A stretch of 64,000 nucleotides of DNA, from assembly GCF_000426285.1 (NCBI RefSeq), contig NZ_AUFB01000011.1:1-64000 (forward strand), in the 5' to 3' direction. Made by a program: the position numbers and the translations under genes. Source of the DNA: Rhizobium leucaenae USDA 9039. GTDB lineage: Bacteria > Pseudomonadota > Alphaproteobacteria > Rhizobiales > Rhizobiaceae. Shown here in pieces: positions 36,326 to 44,294 of this stretch. Numbering within the stretch: position 1 is the first letter of the stretch; each line of letters opens with the position of its first letter. The notes below the pieces were generated by a model. It searched no databases and was not told the origin of the DNA. It saw only the letters and a program-made list of their open reading frames with translations.

Positions 36326-37999
36326 ATGTATCGTTACGACGAATTTGACCAAGCCTTTGTTGCGGAACGGGTTTCGCAGTTCCGCGATCAGGTGCAGCGG
36401 CGCCTTTCGGGTGAGCTCTCGGAAGATGCATTCAAGCCGCTGCGTTTGATGAATGGCGTTTATCTGCAGCTCCATGCCTATATGCTGCGCATTGCTATTC
36501 CCTATGGCACGCTGAGCTCGCGCCAAGTGCGCATGCTCGCGCATATCGGTCGCACCTATGACCGCGGTTACGGCCATTTCACCACCCGCCAGAACCTGCA
36601 GTTCAACTGGCCGAAGCTGTCCGATATACCCGACGTGCTTGCTGAGCTCGCTTCCGTCGAGATGCACGCCATCCAGACGTCAGGCAATTGCATTCGCAAC
36701 GTCACGGCCGACCATTTTGCCGGTGCCGCCGCCGACGAGGTTGCCGACCCGCGTCCCTATGCGGAAATCCTGCGCCAGTGGTCCTCCGTTCACCCGGAAT
36801 TCTCCTTCCTGCCGCGCAAGTTCAAGATCGCCGTTACCGGCGCCGAGCGCGACCGTGCCGCCATCCAGGTGCACGACATCGGCCTGCACCTGAAGAAAAA
36901 CGACAAGGGCGAGATCGGCTTTGCCGTCTATGTCGGTGGCGGGCAGGGCCGCACGCCGATGGTTGCCAAGCTGATCCGCGAGTTTCTGCCGGAAGAAGAC
37001 CTGCTGTCCTACACGACCGCCATCGTGCGCGTGTACAATCTGCACGGCCGCCGCGACAACAAATACAAGGCGCGCATCAAAATCCTCGTGCACGAAACCG
37101 GAGCTGAGGAATTGGCGCGCCAGGTCGAGGCCGAGTTTGCGAACCTGAAAGACACGGAACTGAAGCTTCCTGAGGCCGACGTTCAGGCGATCGCGACCTA
37201 TTTCGCACCGCCGGCTCTGCCGGAGCGCGCCGAAGGCTGGGAAAATCTCGCCCGCTGGAAGAAGGCCGATCCGGCCTTTGCCCGCTGGGTGGGGCAGAAT
37301 GTGCAGCCGCACAAGAATCCCGACTACGGCATGGTGACAATCTCGCTAAAGCCGATCGGCGGTATTCCGGGCGATGCTTCGGATGCGCAGATGGACGTAG
37401 TCGCCGATATCGCCGAAGAATATGCCTTCGATGAAATCCGCGTCAGCCACGAGCAGAATCTGATCCTGCCGCATGTGGCGTTGGCCGATCTCGAAGCCGT
37501 CTATCGCGCCCTCGTCGCCGCCGGCCTCGAAACCGCCAATGCCGGCCTGATCACCGATATTATCGCCTGTCCGGGGCTCGACTATTGCGCTCTCGCCAAT
37601 GCCCGTTCGATCCCGGTTGCGCAGGAAATCTCCAGGCGCTTTGGTTCGGCCGAGCGTCAGGCCGAGATCGGTGAGCTGAAGATCAAGATTTCCGGTTGCA
37701 TCAATGCTTGCGGCCATCACCATGTCGGCCATATCGGCCTGCTCGGTGTCGAGAAGAAGGGTGCGGAACTCTATCAGATTACGCTCGGCGGCTCCGGCGA
37801 CGAGCATACCTCGATCGGTGAGATCATCGGCCGCGGTTTCGAGCCGGAAAAGGTGACCGACGCTATCGAAACGATTGTCGATACCTATCTCGGCCTGCGC
37901 CTGGAGCCTTCCGAAACCTTCCTTGCCGCCTATCGCCGCGTCGGACCGCAGCCTTTCAAGGATGCACTCTACGGCTCGGCAGCGGCCGAAGCGGCGTGA
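36326..37999 (+). CDS. cysI: Sulfite reductase hemoprotein (nitrite/sulfite reductase)
   Basis: Siroheme- and [4Fe-4S]-containing reductase converting sulfite to sulfide for cysteine synthesis (557 aa). Family motifs: TTRQNLQFNW and TSGNCIRNVTADHFAG in the first half; cluster and siroheme ligands CPGLDYC and CINACGHHHVGHIG in the last third. The frame runs in from 36209, but ATG 36326 after GAGGAA is correct. No cysJ flavoprotein is nearby, so electrons probably come from ferredoxin, in line with the ferredoxin reductase gene downstream. A nitrite substrate cannot be excluded. Confidence 0.95.
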   Translation: MYRYDEFDQAFVAERVSQFRDQVQRRLSGELSEDAFKPLRLMNGVYLQLHAYMLRIAIPYGTLSSRQVRMLAHIGRTYDRGYGHFTTRQNLQFNWPKLSDIPDVLAELASVEMHAIQTSGNCIRNVTADHFAGAAADEVADPRPYAEILRQWSSVHPEFSFLPRKFKIAVTGAERDRAAIQVHDIGLHLKKNDKGEIGFAVYVGGGQGRTPMVAKLIREFLPEEDLLSYTTAIVRVYNLHGRRDNKYKARIKILVHETGAEELARQVEAEFANLKDTELKLPEADVQAIATYFAPPALPERAEGWENLARWKKADPAFARWVGQNVQPHKNPDYGMVTISLKPIGGIPGDASDAQMDVVADIAEEYAFDEIRVSHEQNLILPHVALADLEAVYRALVAAGLETANAGLITDIIACPGLDYCALANARSIPVAQEISRRFGSAERQAEIGELKIKISGCINACGHHHVGHIGLLGVEKKGAELYQITLGGSGDEHTSIGEIIGRGFEPEKVTDAIETIVDTYLGLRLEPSETFLAAYRRVGPQPFKDALYGSAAAEAA

Positions 38000-38009
38000 G
38001 GAGATGGCC

Positions 38010-38522
38010 ATGACGAAGATTTGGCGGGAAAACGGTTTTGTCGCAAACGATCCCTGGATCATCGAGACCGATGAGCTGAAGGCGACGGAAGAGCAGAAGC
38101 CGCTGCTCAGTCTCGACGCCCTGATTGCCAAGGCCGAAGAAAGCAACGATGTCGGGCTCGGCGTGTTGATCAAGCCGGCTGACGATGTGACCCGGCTGGA
38201 GCCTTATCTCGATCGCCTGGAGATCATCGCCGTAGCGTTCCCGGCTTTCAATGATGGCCGTGCCTTCAGCCACGCCTCGCTGCTGCGCGAGCGCCTCGGC
38301 TACACCAACGAGCTGCGCGCGGTTGGCGACGTGCTGATCGACCAGATCCCATTGATGCTGCGGGTCGGTATCGACAGTTTTGCGGTCACCAACGAGACGG
38401 CGCTGAAGCGGCTTTCGGAACAACGCCTGCCGGGCATTCCGCATCACTATCAGCCGACCGCCCGGCATGCCGAAGGTGGCCAGGCCTATAGTTGGCGCCG
38501 TCAGGCCGCCAAAACGGCCTGA
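38010..38522 (+). CDS. DUF934-family protein
   Basis: A 170-aa protein of DUF934, usually found just after cysI. It begins TKIWRENGFVANDPW and contains IAVAFPAFNDGRAFSHASLLRERLGY, where the conserved DGR-SxA-LRxRxG pattern lies. Function not established; proposed as a sulfite reductase accessory protein. ATG 38010 follows AGGAG by six bases, with an ATG two codons earlier. It overlaps nothing but starts 10 bases after the cysI stop and ends the operon. Confidence 0.9.
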   Translation: MTKIWRENGFVANDPWIIETDELKATEEQKPLLSLDALIAKAEESNDVGLGVLIKPADDVTRLEPYLDRLEIIAVAFPAFNDGRAFSHASLLRERLGYTNELRAVGDVLIDQIPLMLRVGIDSFAVTNETALKRLSEQRLPGIPHHYQPTARHAEGGQAYSWRRQAAKTA

Positions 38523-38758
38523 TGCGGCTTTCCAGCCCCAGGAGTGGCGGCAATGCGAGATACATCGGATTGCCGCATTCTAGTGACTATATATGGCTGA
38601 CATGATGGCGTGAATCTTGACCGGAACACGCATATTTTATGCCGGCGCCGTGTGATGGAATAGAATACCTTTAAATCCGGGCTATATTATAATATCAGCC
38701 TCCCGAAAGGCAGCCTGCCAAGAATGACGTGTAAGACGAATACGGGATCCGATACCGA

Positions 38759-39571
38759 ATGAACGCCCCCGCCAAGACCGAAGAATTTGTTTCCGCAGTG
38801 CCCGCCGGTGTCTTTGCCGAGAAGGTGCTGAGCGTGACGCATTATACCGACCGGCTCTTTCGTTTTACGATGACCCGGCCGCAGGGTTTCCGCTTCCGCT
38901 CGGGCGAGTTCGCGATGATCGGCCTGATGGTCGATGGCAAGCCGCTTTACCGCGCCTATTCGATCGCGAGCCCCGCCTGGGCCGATGAGCTTGAATTCTT
39001 CTCGATCAAGGTGCCGGACGGTCCACTGACCTCGCATCTGCAGAACATCAAGCCGGGTGACGAGGTGCTGATGCGCAAGAAGCCGACCGGTACGCTGGTG
39101 CTCGATGCGCTGACGCCCGGCAGGCGGCTTTACATGTTCTCGACCGGCACCGGCATTGCGCCCTTTGCCAGCCTGATCCGCGACCCTGAGACCTATGAAA
39201 AGTTCGAGGAAGTGATCCTCACCCATACGACCCGTGATGTCGCGGAGTTGAAATACGGCTTTGACCTCGTCGAGGAAATCCGCAACGATGAAATCCTGAG
39301 CGAAGTCGTCGGCGACAAGCTGCGCCACTATGCGACGGTCACCCGCGAAGAGTTTCCCTTCAAGGGCCGCATTACCGATCTTATTGAAAACGGCAAGCTG
39401 TTCACCGACCTCGGCGTTCCCGCACTGGATCCGGCGATCGATCGCGGCATGATCTGCGGCTCCTCGGCCATGCTGAAGGATACCAAGGATCTGCTTGAGA
39501 AGGCGGGTTTCAGCGAAGGCGCCAACAGCAAGCCGGCCGAATTCGTCATCGAACGCGCCTTCGTCGGCTGA
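38759..39571 (+). CDS. fpr: Ferredoxin/flavodoxin-NADP+ reductase
   Basis: Plant-type FNR flavoenzyme, 270 aa, exchanging electrons between NADPH and ferredoxin or flavodoxin. FAD site RAYSIAS; NADP site MFSTGTGIAPFASLIRDPE; C-terminal region CGSSAMLKDTKDLLE and the ending EFVIERAFVG, which is the bacterial subclass I form. It follows the cysI operon after 236 bases and is probably separately transcribed, yet placed to feed the reductase. An intrinsic terminator follows. Confidence 0.95.
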   Translation: MNAPAKTEEFVSAVPAGVFAEKVLSVTHYTDRLFRFTMTRPQGFRFRSGEFAMIGLMVDGKPLYRAYSIASPAWADELEFFSIKVPDGPLTSHLQNIKPGDEVLMRKKPTGTLVLDALTPGRRLYMFSTGTGIAPFASLIRDPETYEKFEEVILTHTTRDVAELKYGFDLVEEIRNDEILSEVVGDKLRHYATVTREEFPFKGRITDLIENGKLFTDLGVPALDPAIDRGMICGSSAMLKDTKDLLEKAGFSEGANSKPAEFVIERAFVG

Positions 39572-39618
39572 AGTAAAAGCTGAACCACTTTCGGATCGGC
39601 GATATCGCAATAGGAAAG

Positions 39619-39646
39619 GCGGTCTCGATAGCGAGGCCGCTTTTTT
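39619..39646 (+). terminator. Intrinsic terminator after fpr
   Basis: GCGGTCTCG (39619-39627) pairs with CGAGGCCGC (39632-39640) with one G-T wobble, then six T. It abuts the end of the convergent gntR gene. Confidence 0.85.
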
Positions 39647-40260
39647 CATCTATCGCTGAGATAATCGATCAGCGTCGCCATCGTCTTTCGGGCATCTTCG
39701 CTATCGCCCCTATGGATAGCCTTGATGACGCTGACATGCAGCGCGATCGAACGGTCCATGGCATCTGGTGTCGCGGTCGAATACCAGAGCCGGCGCGAAT
39801 GGGTCTGCACGGGGCCGAGAGCGGCCGTGATAAAGCCGTTCGGGCAGGCATCTTCGAGAATTTCATCGAATGCCTTGTCAGCGGCAAAGAAGCCAGGCAG
39901 ATCGCGCGTTGCGGCGCAATCGGTCATCAGCCGGGCGCATTCCAGCAATTGTTCCCGCTGTTCCTCGGTGGCTTGACTGGCGACCAGTGATGCGGCGATA
40001 GGTTCGAGTTCGCGCCTGACCTGCATGACATGCATGTGGTCTTCCGGCCGAACCTCTGCGATCTGCAATCCGACGCGCGGCCTTATGTGGATCAGCCCTT
40101 GCCACGCCAGCTTCTGAATCGCCTCGCGGACCGGCGTGCGCCCGTGACCCGCCAATTCGATCAGTTGCTTCTCCGTCACCAGCGCCCCTGGTTTCAAGAC
40201 TAGCGTCACGATCCGATGCTCGAGAGCGAGATAGGCGAGGTGGCTTTGCGAATTCTGCAT
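39646..40260 (-). CDS. GntR-family regulator with FCD domain
   Basis: A 204-aa transcription factor: winged helix (about 10-75, LVTEKQLIELAGHGRTPVREAIQKLAWQGLI) followed by an all-helical FCD ligand-binding domain (VRRELEPIAASLVA, FFAADKAFDEIL and HVSVIKAIHRGDSEDA). It is of the FCD subfamily that binds small organic acids. The frame opens at 40317; ATG 40260 begins the conserved MQNSQSHLAYLALEHRI. A large palindrome with two GATATATC cores (40276-40336) lies directly upstream, consistent with autoregulation. No metabolic gene is adjacent, so the ligand is unknown. Confidence 0.9.
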   Translation of the reverse strand: MQNSQSHLAYLALEHRIVTLVLKPGALVTEKQLIELAGHGRTPVREAIQKLAWQGLIHIRPRVGLQIAEVRPEDHMHVMQVRRELEPIAASLVASQATEEQREQLLECARLMTDCAATRDLPGFFAADKAFDEILEDACPNGFITAALGPVQTHSRRLWYSTATPDAMDRSIALHVSVIKAIHRGDSEDARKTMATLIDYLSDR

Positions 40261-40275
40261 TCTCGGCCGATTCCA

Positions 40276-40336
40276 TTGATATATCACAAAGTTGCCATGC
40301 CGTTCTCGCCATGGCAAGCGAACGTGATATATCGAG
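40276..40336. promoter_or_regulatory. Nested palindrome upstream of the gntR gene
   Basis: TGATATATCA (40277-40286) and GTGATATATC (40325-40334) lie on either side of TTGCCATG / CATGGCAA (40292-40299 and 40310-40317), so the whole 61 bases are one imperfect palindrome about an axis near 40304. It is 16 bases from the regulator start. Likely an operator for the GntR protein; the assignment is inferred. Confidence 0.65.
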
Positions 40337-40538
40337 AAAGGCCAGTGCAGGCCGGGTACACTCTAGTCGACAGGCCGCGCCGGGTACCTGCTGCTGTCGC
40401 GAAACACGCAGCAAAGTCATTGCCGTATCAGGCACCAGCCAGGAAGCGTGCCGCGCAATGGAAGTTGTGATTTGGTGAAGTCCGAGGTCAAGGGCCGGGC
40501 GAAGGAGAGCCCGGCATTCTGTGACCGCGATAATGGCG

Positions 40539-40745
40539 TCAATAGCCGATTGCGGAGGAAAGGCTCGGCGGCTTCCGCTTGGCCGCCATCAGCAAGTCGA
40601 GTTCAGTCGATGATGGTCCGAACTTATCGAACAGCCGCTTAGCTTCCTTGTCGTCGAGTCGATATTTTCGTGCGAATTCGGCGATGCTATAGGGGCGACC
40701 GCGTATTACTTTCCGGCCCGGCGTCTGATTGGCGCTTTGGGTCAT
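40539..40745 (-). CDS. Small uncharacterised protein (68 aa)
   Basis: A basic 68-aa protein, GRKVIRGRPYSIAEFARKYRLDDKEAKRLFDKFG, with a predicted helix-turn-helix-like helical pair in the middle. It resembles short rhizobial hypothetical proteins with the same GRP-YxIAxFA theme; no function is known. GAGGAGG precedes the ATG at good distance, which is the main evidence that it is real. A GCCGGGC/GCCCGGC inverted repeat lies just downstream (40494-40515) but has no T run. Confidence 0.7.
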   Translation of the reverse strand: MTQSANQTPGRKVIRGRPYSIAEFARKYRLDDKEAKRLFDKFGPSSTELDLLMAAKRKPPSLSSAIGY

Positions 40746-40839
40746 GCTTCCAACCTCCTCTTCCGTCTACTAATAAAAGCTAGGGCTGCGGATGAGGTTG
40801 AAAAGGGTTGTGCAAGTCAAAATCTCACATAAATACAAT

Positions 40840-40875
40840 AAAAAAGGGAAGATGAGTTTATCCCATCTTCCCTTT
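40840..40875 (-). terminator. Intrinsic terminator after the third GlsB-type gene
   Basis: On the minus strand, 12 bases AAAGGGAAGATG (40875-40864) pair perfectly with CATCTTCCCTTT (40854-40843), followed by more T (to about 40838). Directly downstream of the gene ending at 40917. Confidence 0.88.
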
Positions 40876-40916
40876 GATCATCTCTGTCCAGACGGCGTTC
40901 TACGCGTGGCGCGCGA

Positions 40917-41174
40917 CTATCGTCTGATCAATCGACCGACGAAGATCAGGATGCAGGCACCGATGAAACCGGTGATCAGATAGTTGAGCCACGCGTGAAA
41001 CGGCAATGCGATGTGCAGGGCTCCGAGGAGCCAACTCGCAACAATTGCGCCGACGATGCCGAGGATGATGTTCATGATGACGCCCATGTTGCTTTCCATG
41101 AGCTTTTCAGCGAGCCAACCGGCGATGCCGCCAATAATGATTGCTGCGATCCAACCGACGTGTGCGTCTTCCAT
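40917..41174 (-). CDS. Small GlsB/YeaQ/YmgE-type membrane protein (3)
   Basis: An 85-aa three-helix protein: IIIGGIAGWLAEKLMES, NIILGIVGAIVASWLLG and the end TGFIGACILIFVGRLIRR, which is nearly the same as in the protein at 17995-18243. Family members are stress-induced in other bacteria. CAGGAGGA precedes the ATG, and a strong terminator follows, so this is probably a single-gene unit. Confidence 0.9.
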   Translation of the reverse strand: MEDAHVGWIAAIIIGGIAGWLAEKLMESNMGVIMNIILGIVGAIVASWLLGALHIALPFHAWLNYLITGFIGACILIFVGRLIRR

Positions 41175-41297
41175 AAAGATCCTCCTGAGGGAATCGGCAG
41201 GTTGCTATTACTTTCCGATATACACCAAAAGCGATTCGGGCCGCAAATCATTGCGTCTGGGTTGCGAACCGTTGATCGCGACTATTGAGGAAAAGTA

Positions 41298-41504
41298 TCA
41301 CGGTTGTTCCGGTGCGCCGAGGCACGCTTTGAGATCGGCAAGCTGCTTTCTGATATCCTCGGCAATTTCATCGGTCGTATCGATGAACCGGTTGTTTTGG
41401 ACGGCATGTACGCGGATGCGGCCTTGCGTCAGACAATGTAGATGAAAACGCAGAAATTGCTCCTGTGCCTTGCACCATTTGTCCAGTTCGGATTTCTGCT
41501 TCAT
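41298..41504 (-). CDS. Small uncharacterised protein (68 aa)
   Basis: A 68-aa soluble protein beginning MKQKSELDKWCKAQEQFLRFHLHC and ending KQLADLKACLGAPEQP, with heptad-like hydrophobic spacing near the end. Not recognised. GAGGG lies five bases before the ATG at 41504; the frame also extends to 41561. Evidence is limited to the ribosome site and coding-like composition. Confidence 0.5.
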   Translation of the reverse strand: MKQKSELDKWCKAQEQFLRFHLHCLTQGRIRVHAVQNNRFIDTTDEIAEDIRKQLADLKACLGAPEQP

Positions 41505-41976
41505 TGGCGCCCTCGACCCCAGTGCCGGCTCAAACCTGATACCGAACAGATGTCGTAACAATTCAGGCTAGTATTCAACAATGCCGTGTTTGTTGAAAAT
41601 CATCCTATCAAAACAGTGGTAACATTCTGAAGTGGCGCTCGCCGAGTCATTCGTTTGAATAAGAAAGGCGTAGTCGATCCCCAAAAAGTTTGCGGCAATC
41701 TTCCGAAAAGGCAAGAATAATCTATGGGATAATTCTTAAATTGAGGAATTGTGGCGCGCCTATCATCAAAACGATTGGTCGCTGCTTTTGCAAAGAGAGA
41801 CGGACTTTCGTGGGGCCGAGCTCCGATCTGCGCGCCGAAACAGGCAGGTTTCACCACTTCGATAGGCGGAAAAGCATTGGACGTCGTCGCAACCGCGATT
41901 TTATGGGTTGACCGCAATGGGGCGTCTGCATATGTTCCGCGCACTTCCAGCCGGGGTGCGATCATCCGCGGACGGG
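41505..41976. other. Gene-poor AT-richer interval before tRNA-Lys
   Basis: 472 bases without a convincing gene. The frames in it lack ribosome sites and give unnatural proteins. Composition is AT-richer than the neighbours. The last part must hold the tRNA promoter. No integrase or repeat of the tRNA 3' end was seen. Confidence 0.55.
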
Positions 41977-42052
41977 GAGAGCGTAGCTCAGCCGGTAGAG
42001 CAACTGACTTTTAATCAGTAGGTCATGGGTTCGAATCCCATCGCTCTCACCA
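41977..42052 (+). tRNA. tRNA-Lys (anticodon TTT)
   Basis: Full cloverleaf of 76 bases including encoded CCA: acceptor GAGAGCG pairs CGCTCTC, D-stem GCTC/GAGC, anticodon stem ACTGA/TCAGT with loop CTTTTAA giving TTT, and T-arm ATGGG-TTCGAAT-CCCAT. Confidence 0.98.
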
Positions 42053-42098
42053 AAATTCAAAAAATCAGTCTATTAAAGCTGTCGTACCTCGCGGCCTG

Positions 42099-42332
42099 CT
42101 AGCCGGCGGATGCTCGTTCGACATAGCGCAGGATTCTGGTCACGGTTGATCGGCTGACGCCCGCCTCTTGAGCGATGCAATCCATCGATTTTCCCTCGGC
42201 TTTCAGGCGAAATACGCTTTGCTCCTTATGCCTCATGGCATTGGGCGACGAATCGTGCGCCGGCACCATGCTGACGGAGAGGGAATTTTCGACCGCTGAG
42301 GTTTCGGAATGCTCTGTATCAACAGGCGCCAT
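42099..42332 (-). CDS. Small helix-turn-helix protein
   Basis: A 77-aa protein whose C-terminal half is a resolvase/Hin-like helix-turn-helix: FRLKAEGKSMDCIAQEAGVSRSTVTRIL. The N-terminal 35 residues are acidic and Ser-rich, probably disordered. The frame extends to 42422, but ATG 42332 has AGGGAG six bases upstream. It lies 46 bases past tRNA-Lys in the opposite direction. No recombinase catalytic domain is present, so it is a DNA-binding protein only. Confidence 0.65.
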   Translation of the reverse strand: MAPVDTEHSETSAVENSLSVSMVPAHDSSPNAMRHKEQSVFRLKAEGKSMDCIAQEAGVSRSTVTRILRYVERASAG

Positions 42333-42534
42333 GACACGCTCCCTTGCAATCATTGGAGAGCTGGAAGCAATGACGTCAATGTTGCTACGAGTAAATTCGG
42401 ATATTAGCAGTATATCAAACAAGCTTTATTCGGTATGACCGCAAGCGTCGCGCCTGCCACCCGCGAAAAGGTGATTGGCCTTCCGGCCACTGCAACGCTA
42501 GTAAGACGGCTGAATGACATAGCCGGAGTCTATC

Positions 42535-43287
42535 GTGTCGCTTGCCGATATCTCGCTTCTGAGTGCCTTGCTCGCCGGAGCGCTTTCGTTTCTTTCGCCC
42601 TGTGTGCTACCGCTGGTGCCGCCTTATCTCTGCTATATGGCCGGCATTTCCGTCGAGCAATTCCGCGGCGGCGGTGCTGCCGTTGCGACCGGGCCAAGCG
42701 TTCGCGGCAATGTCCTGTTTTCGGCGCTGTTCTTCACCCTCGGCTTTGCGACCGTGTTCATCGCGCTTGGCGCTGGCGCGTCCTCGATCGGCATTCTGCT
42801 GCGCCAGCATCTTGATTTTCTGGCGAAAATAGGCGGCCTGATCATCGTCGTCATGGGCCTGAATTTCCTCGGCGTTTTCCGGCTGGGCATTCTCGCCCGC
42901 GAGGCCCGCTTCCAGGGTGGCGGCAAGCCGGCGACGCTGACGGGCGCCTATATCATGGGCCTTGCCTTCGCGTTTGGCTGGACGCCCTGCATCGGCCCGG
43001 TACTCGGCGCAATCCTCGGCGTTGCGGCTTCGCGCGAGACGATCGGCGCCGGCGCCGGGCTGCTTGCCATCTATTCGCTCGGCCTTGCCATCCCCTTCTG
43101 GATCGCCGCCGGTTTTTCCGGCGCCTTCATGAGCTTTCTTGTCCGCTTCCGGCGCCACCTTGGCACGGTCGAGAAGGTCATGGGCGGACTGCTCGTGCTG
43201 ACCGGCCTCGCGTTCATCTTCGGCTATGTCAGCGACATGGCGATCTGGTTCCAGCAGACCTTTCCAATCCTGATGCAAATCGGCTAA
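42535..43287 (+). CDS. ccdA: CcdA-like cytochrome c biogenesis / thiol-disulfide membrane protein
   Basis: A six-helix DsbD transmembrane-domain protein of 250 aa that passes reducing equivalents across the inner membrane for cytochrome c maturation. Conserved cysteines: Cys23 in LSPCVLPLVPP and the one in GWTPCIGPVLG, the pair expected in this family, plus Cys33. GTG 42535 is the start, with CCGGAG six bases upstream. It precedes an AEC transporter gene by 44 bases. Confidence 0.9.
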   Translation: MSLADISLLSALLAGALSFLSPCVLPLVPPYLCYMAGISVEQFRGGGAAVATGPSVRGNVLFSALFFTLGFATVFIALGAGASSIGILLRQHLDFLAKIGGLIIVVMGLNFLGVFRLGILAREARFQGGGKPATLTGAYIMGLAFAFGWTPCIGPVLGAILGVAASRETIGAGAGLLAIYSLGLAIPFWIAAGFSGAFMSFLVRFRRHLGTVEKVMGGLLVLTGLAFIFGYVSDMAIWFQQTFPILMQIG

Positions 43288-43331
43288 GCAGCTTCCGCCT
43301 CCTTTCCAATCATCCAAAATGGACATGCCTG

Positions 43332-44294
43332 ATGGCTGACATTGTCGGTCTGCTGCTGCCGTTCTCCGGTCTGATCGTGATCGGTTACATTGCCGTCCGC
43401 ATCACGAAACAGTCGGCCGAGGCGCTTGGCTGGCTCAATACCTTCATCATCTATGCCGCGCTGCCGGCCCTGTTCTTCAAGCTCGTCTCGAAAACGCCGA
43501 TCGAACAGCTGACGCGCGTGGATTTTATCATTACCGATATTGCCGCGACCTATCTGATTTTCCTATTGCTCTTCCTGGTCGGATGCTTCCTGCGGCGCAA
43601 CTCGCTCGGTGATAGCACGATCCAGGCTTTCGCCGGCGCTTACGGCAATATCGGCTACATGGGGCCGGGCCTGGCGCTGCTGGCGCTTGGCGAGAAGGCC
43701 GCCGTACCCGTCGCCCTGGTCGTCTGCTTCGAAAATGCGCTGCATTTCATCGTTGCGCCGGCGCTGATGGCAATCGAGGGCGGCGATAAGCGTTCGCCAT
43801 GGACGCTTGCTGCCGACATTGCGAGAAAGGTGCTGCTGCACCCGTTCATCCTGTCGACCGCCCTCGGCTTTACCGCTGCTGCCTTTTCGTTCAGCCAGCC
43901 GGTCGCCTTGCAGCGCTTCGTCGACTATCTCGCACAGGCGGCCGCACCCTGCGCCTTGTTCGCCATGGTCGTGACATTGGCGCTGCGGCCGCTGAAACGC
44001 ATCCCGGCCGAGATCGGCTACATCGTGCCGGTCAAGCTCATTCTGCATCCGCTGATCGTCTATGTCGTGCTACAGGCGGTCGGCCGATTCGATCCAATCT
44101 GGATCGAATCGGCAGTGCTGCTCGCCGCCTTGCCGACGGCGACGAATGTCTTTGTCGTCGGCCAGCAATATGGCGCCTGGCAGGAGCGGGCCTCCGCGAC
44201 GATCCTGATCACCACCGCTTGTTCGGTGGTAACGGTTTCGCTGGTGCTTTATTTGATCAAGTCCGGCGCCTTACCGGCGCAGCTTTTCCCGTAG
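43332..44294 (+). CDS. AEC-family (auxin efflux carrier-like) transporter
   Basis: A 320-aa membrane protein with about ten helices. N-terminal LLLPFSGLIVIGYIAVR, central GNIGYMGPGLALLALG (the helix-break motif of the family) and PTATNVFVVGQQYG near the end. AEC proteins carry small organic acids such as malate or malonate; the substrate here is unknown. Start ATG 43332 has no strong ribosome site. The 3' end overlaps the convergent UbiH-type gene by 24 bases. Confidence 0.9.
   Translation: MADIVGLLLPFSGLIVIGYIAVRITKQSAEALGWLNTFIIYAALPALFFKLVSKTPIEQLTRVDFIITDIAATYLIFLLLFLVGCFLRRNSLGDSTIQAFAGAYGNIGYMGPGLALLALGEKAAVPVALVVCFENALHFIVAPALMAIEGGDKRSPWTLAADIARKVLLHPFILSTALGFTAAAFSFSQPVALQRFVDYLAQAAAPCALFAMVVTLALRPLKRIPAEIGYIVPVKLILHPLIVYVVLQAVGRFDPIWIESAVLLAALPTATNVFVVGQQYGAWQERASATILITTACSVVTVSLVLYLIKSGALPAQLFP

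Noticed and set aside
38547..38576. GCGGCAAT/ATTGCCGC inverted repeat as terminator of the cys operon
   Set aside because: Loop of 14 bases and no T run; too weak to call.
41600..41965. 121-aa minus-strand frame in the gene-poor interval
   Set aside because: No ribosome site, no recognisable protein character; probably chance.
41977..42052. tRNA-Lys as an occupied integration site
   Set aside because: No integrase, no repeated 3' end and no mobile genes nearby.
42099..42332. Resolvase/invertase
   Set aside because: Only the helix-turn-helix is present; the catalytic serine domain is absent.
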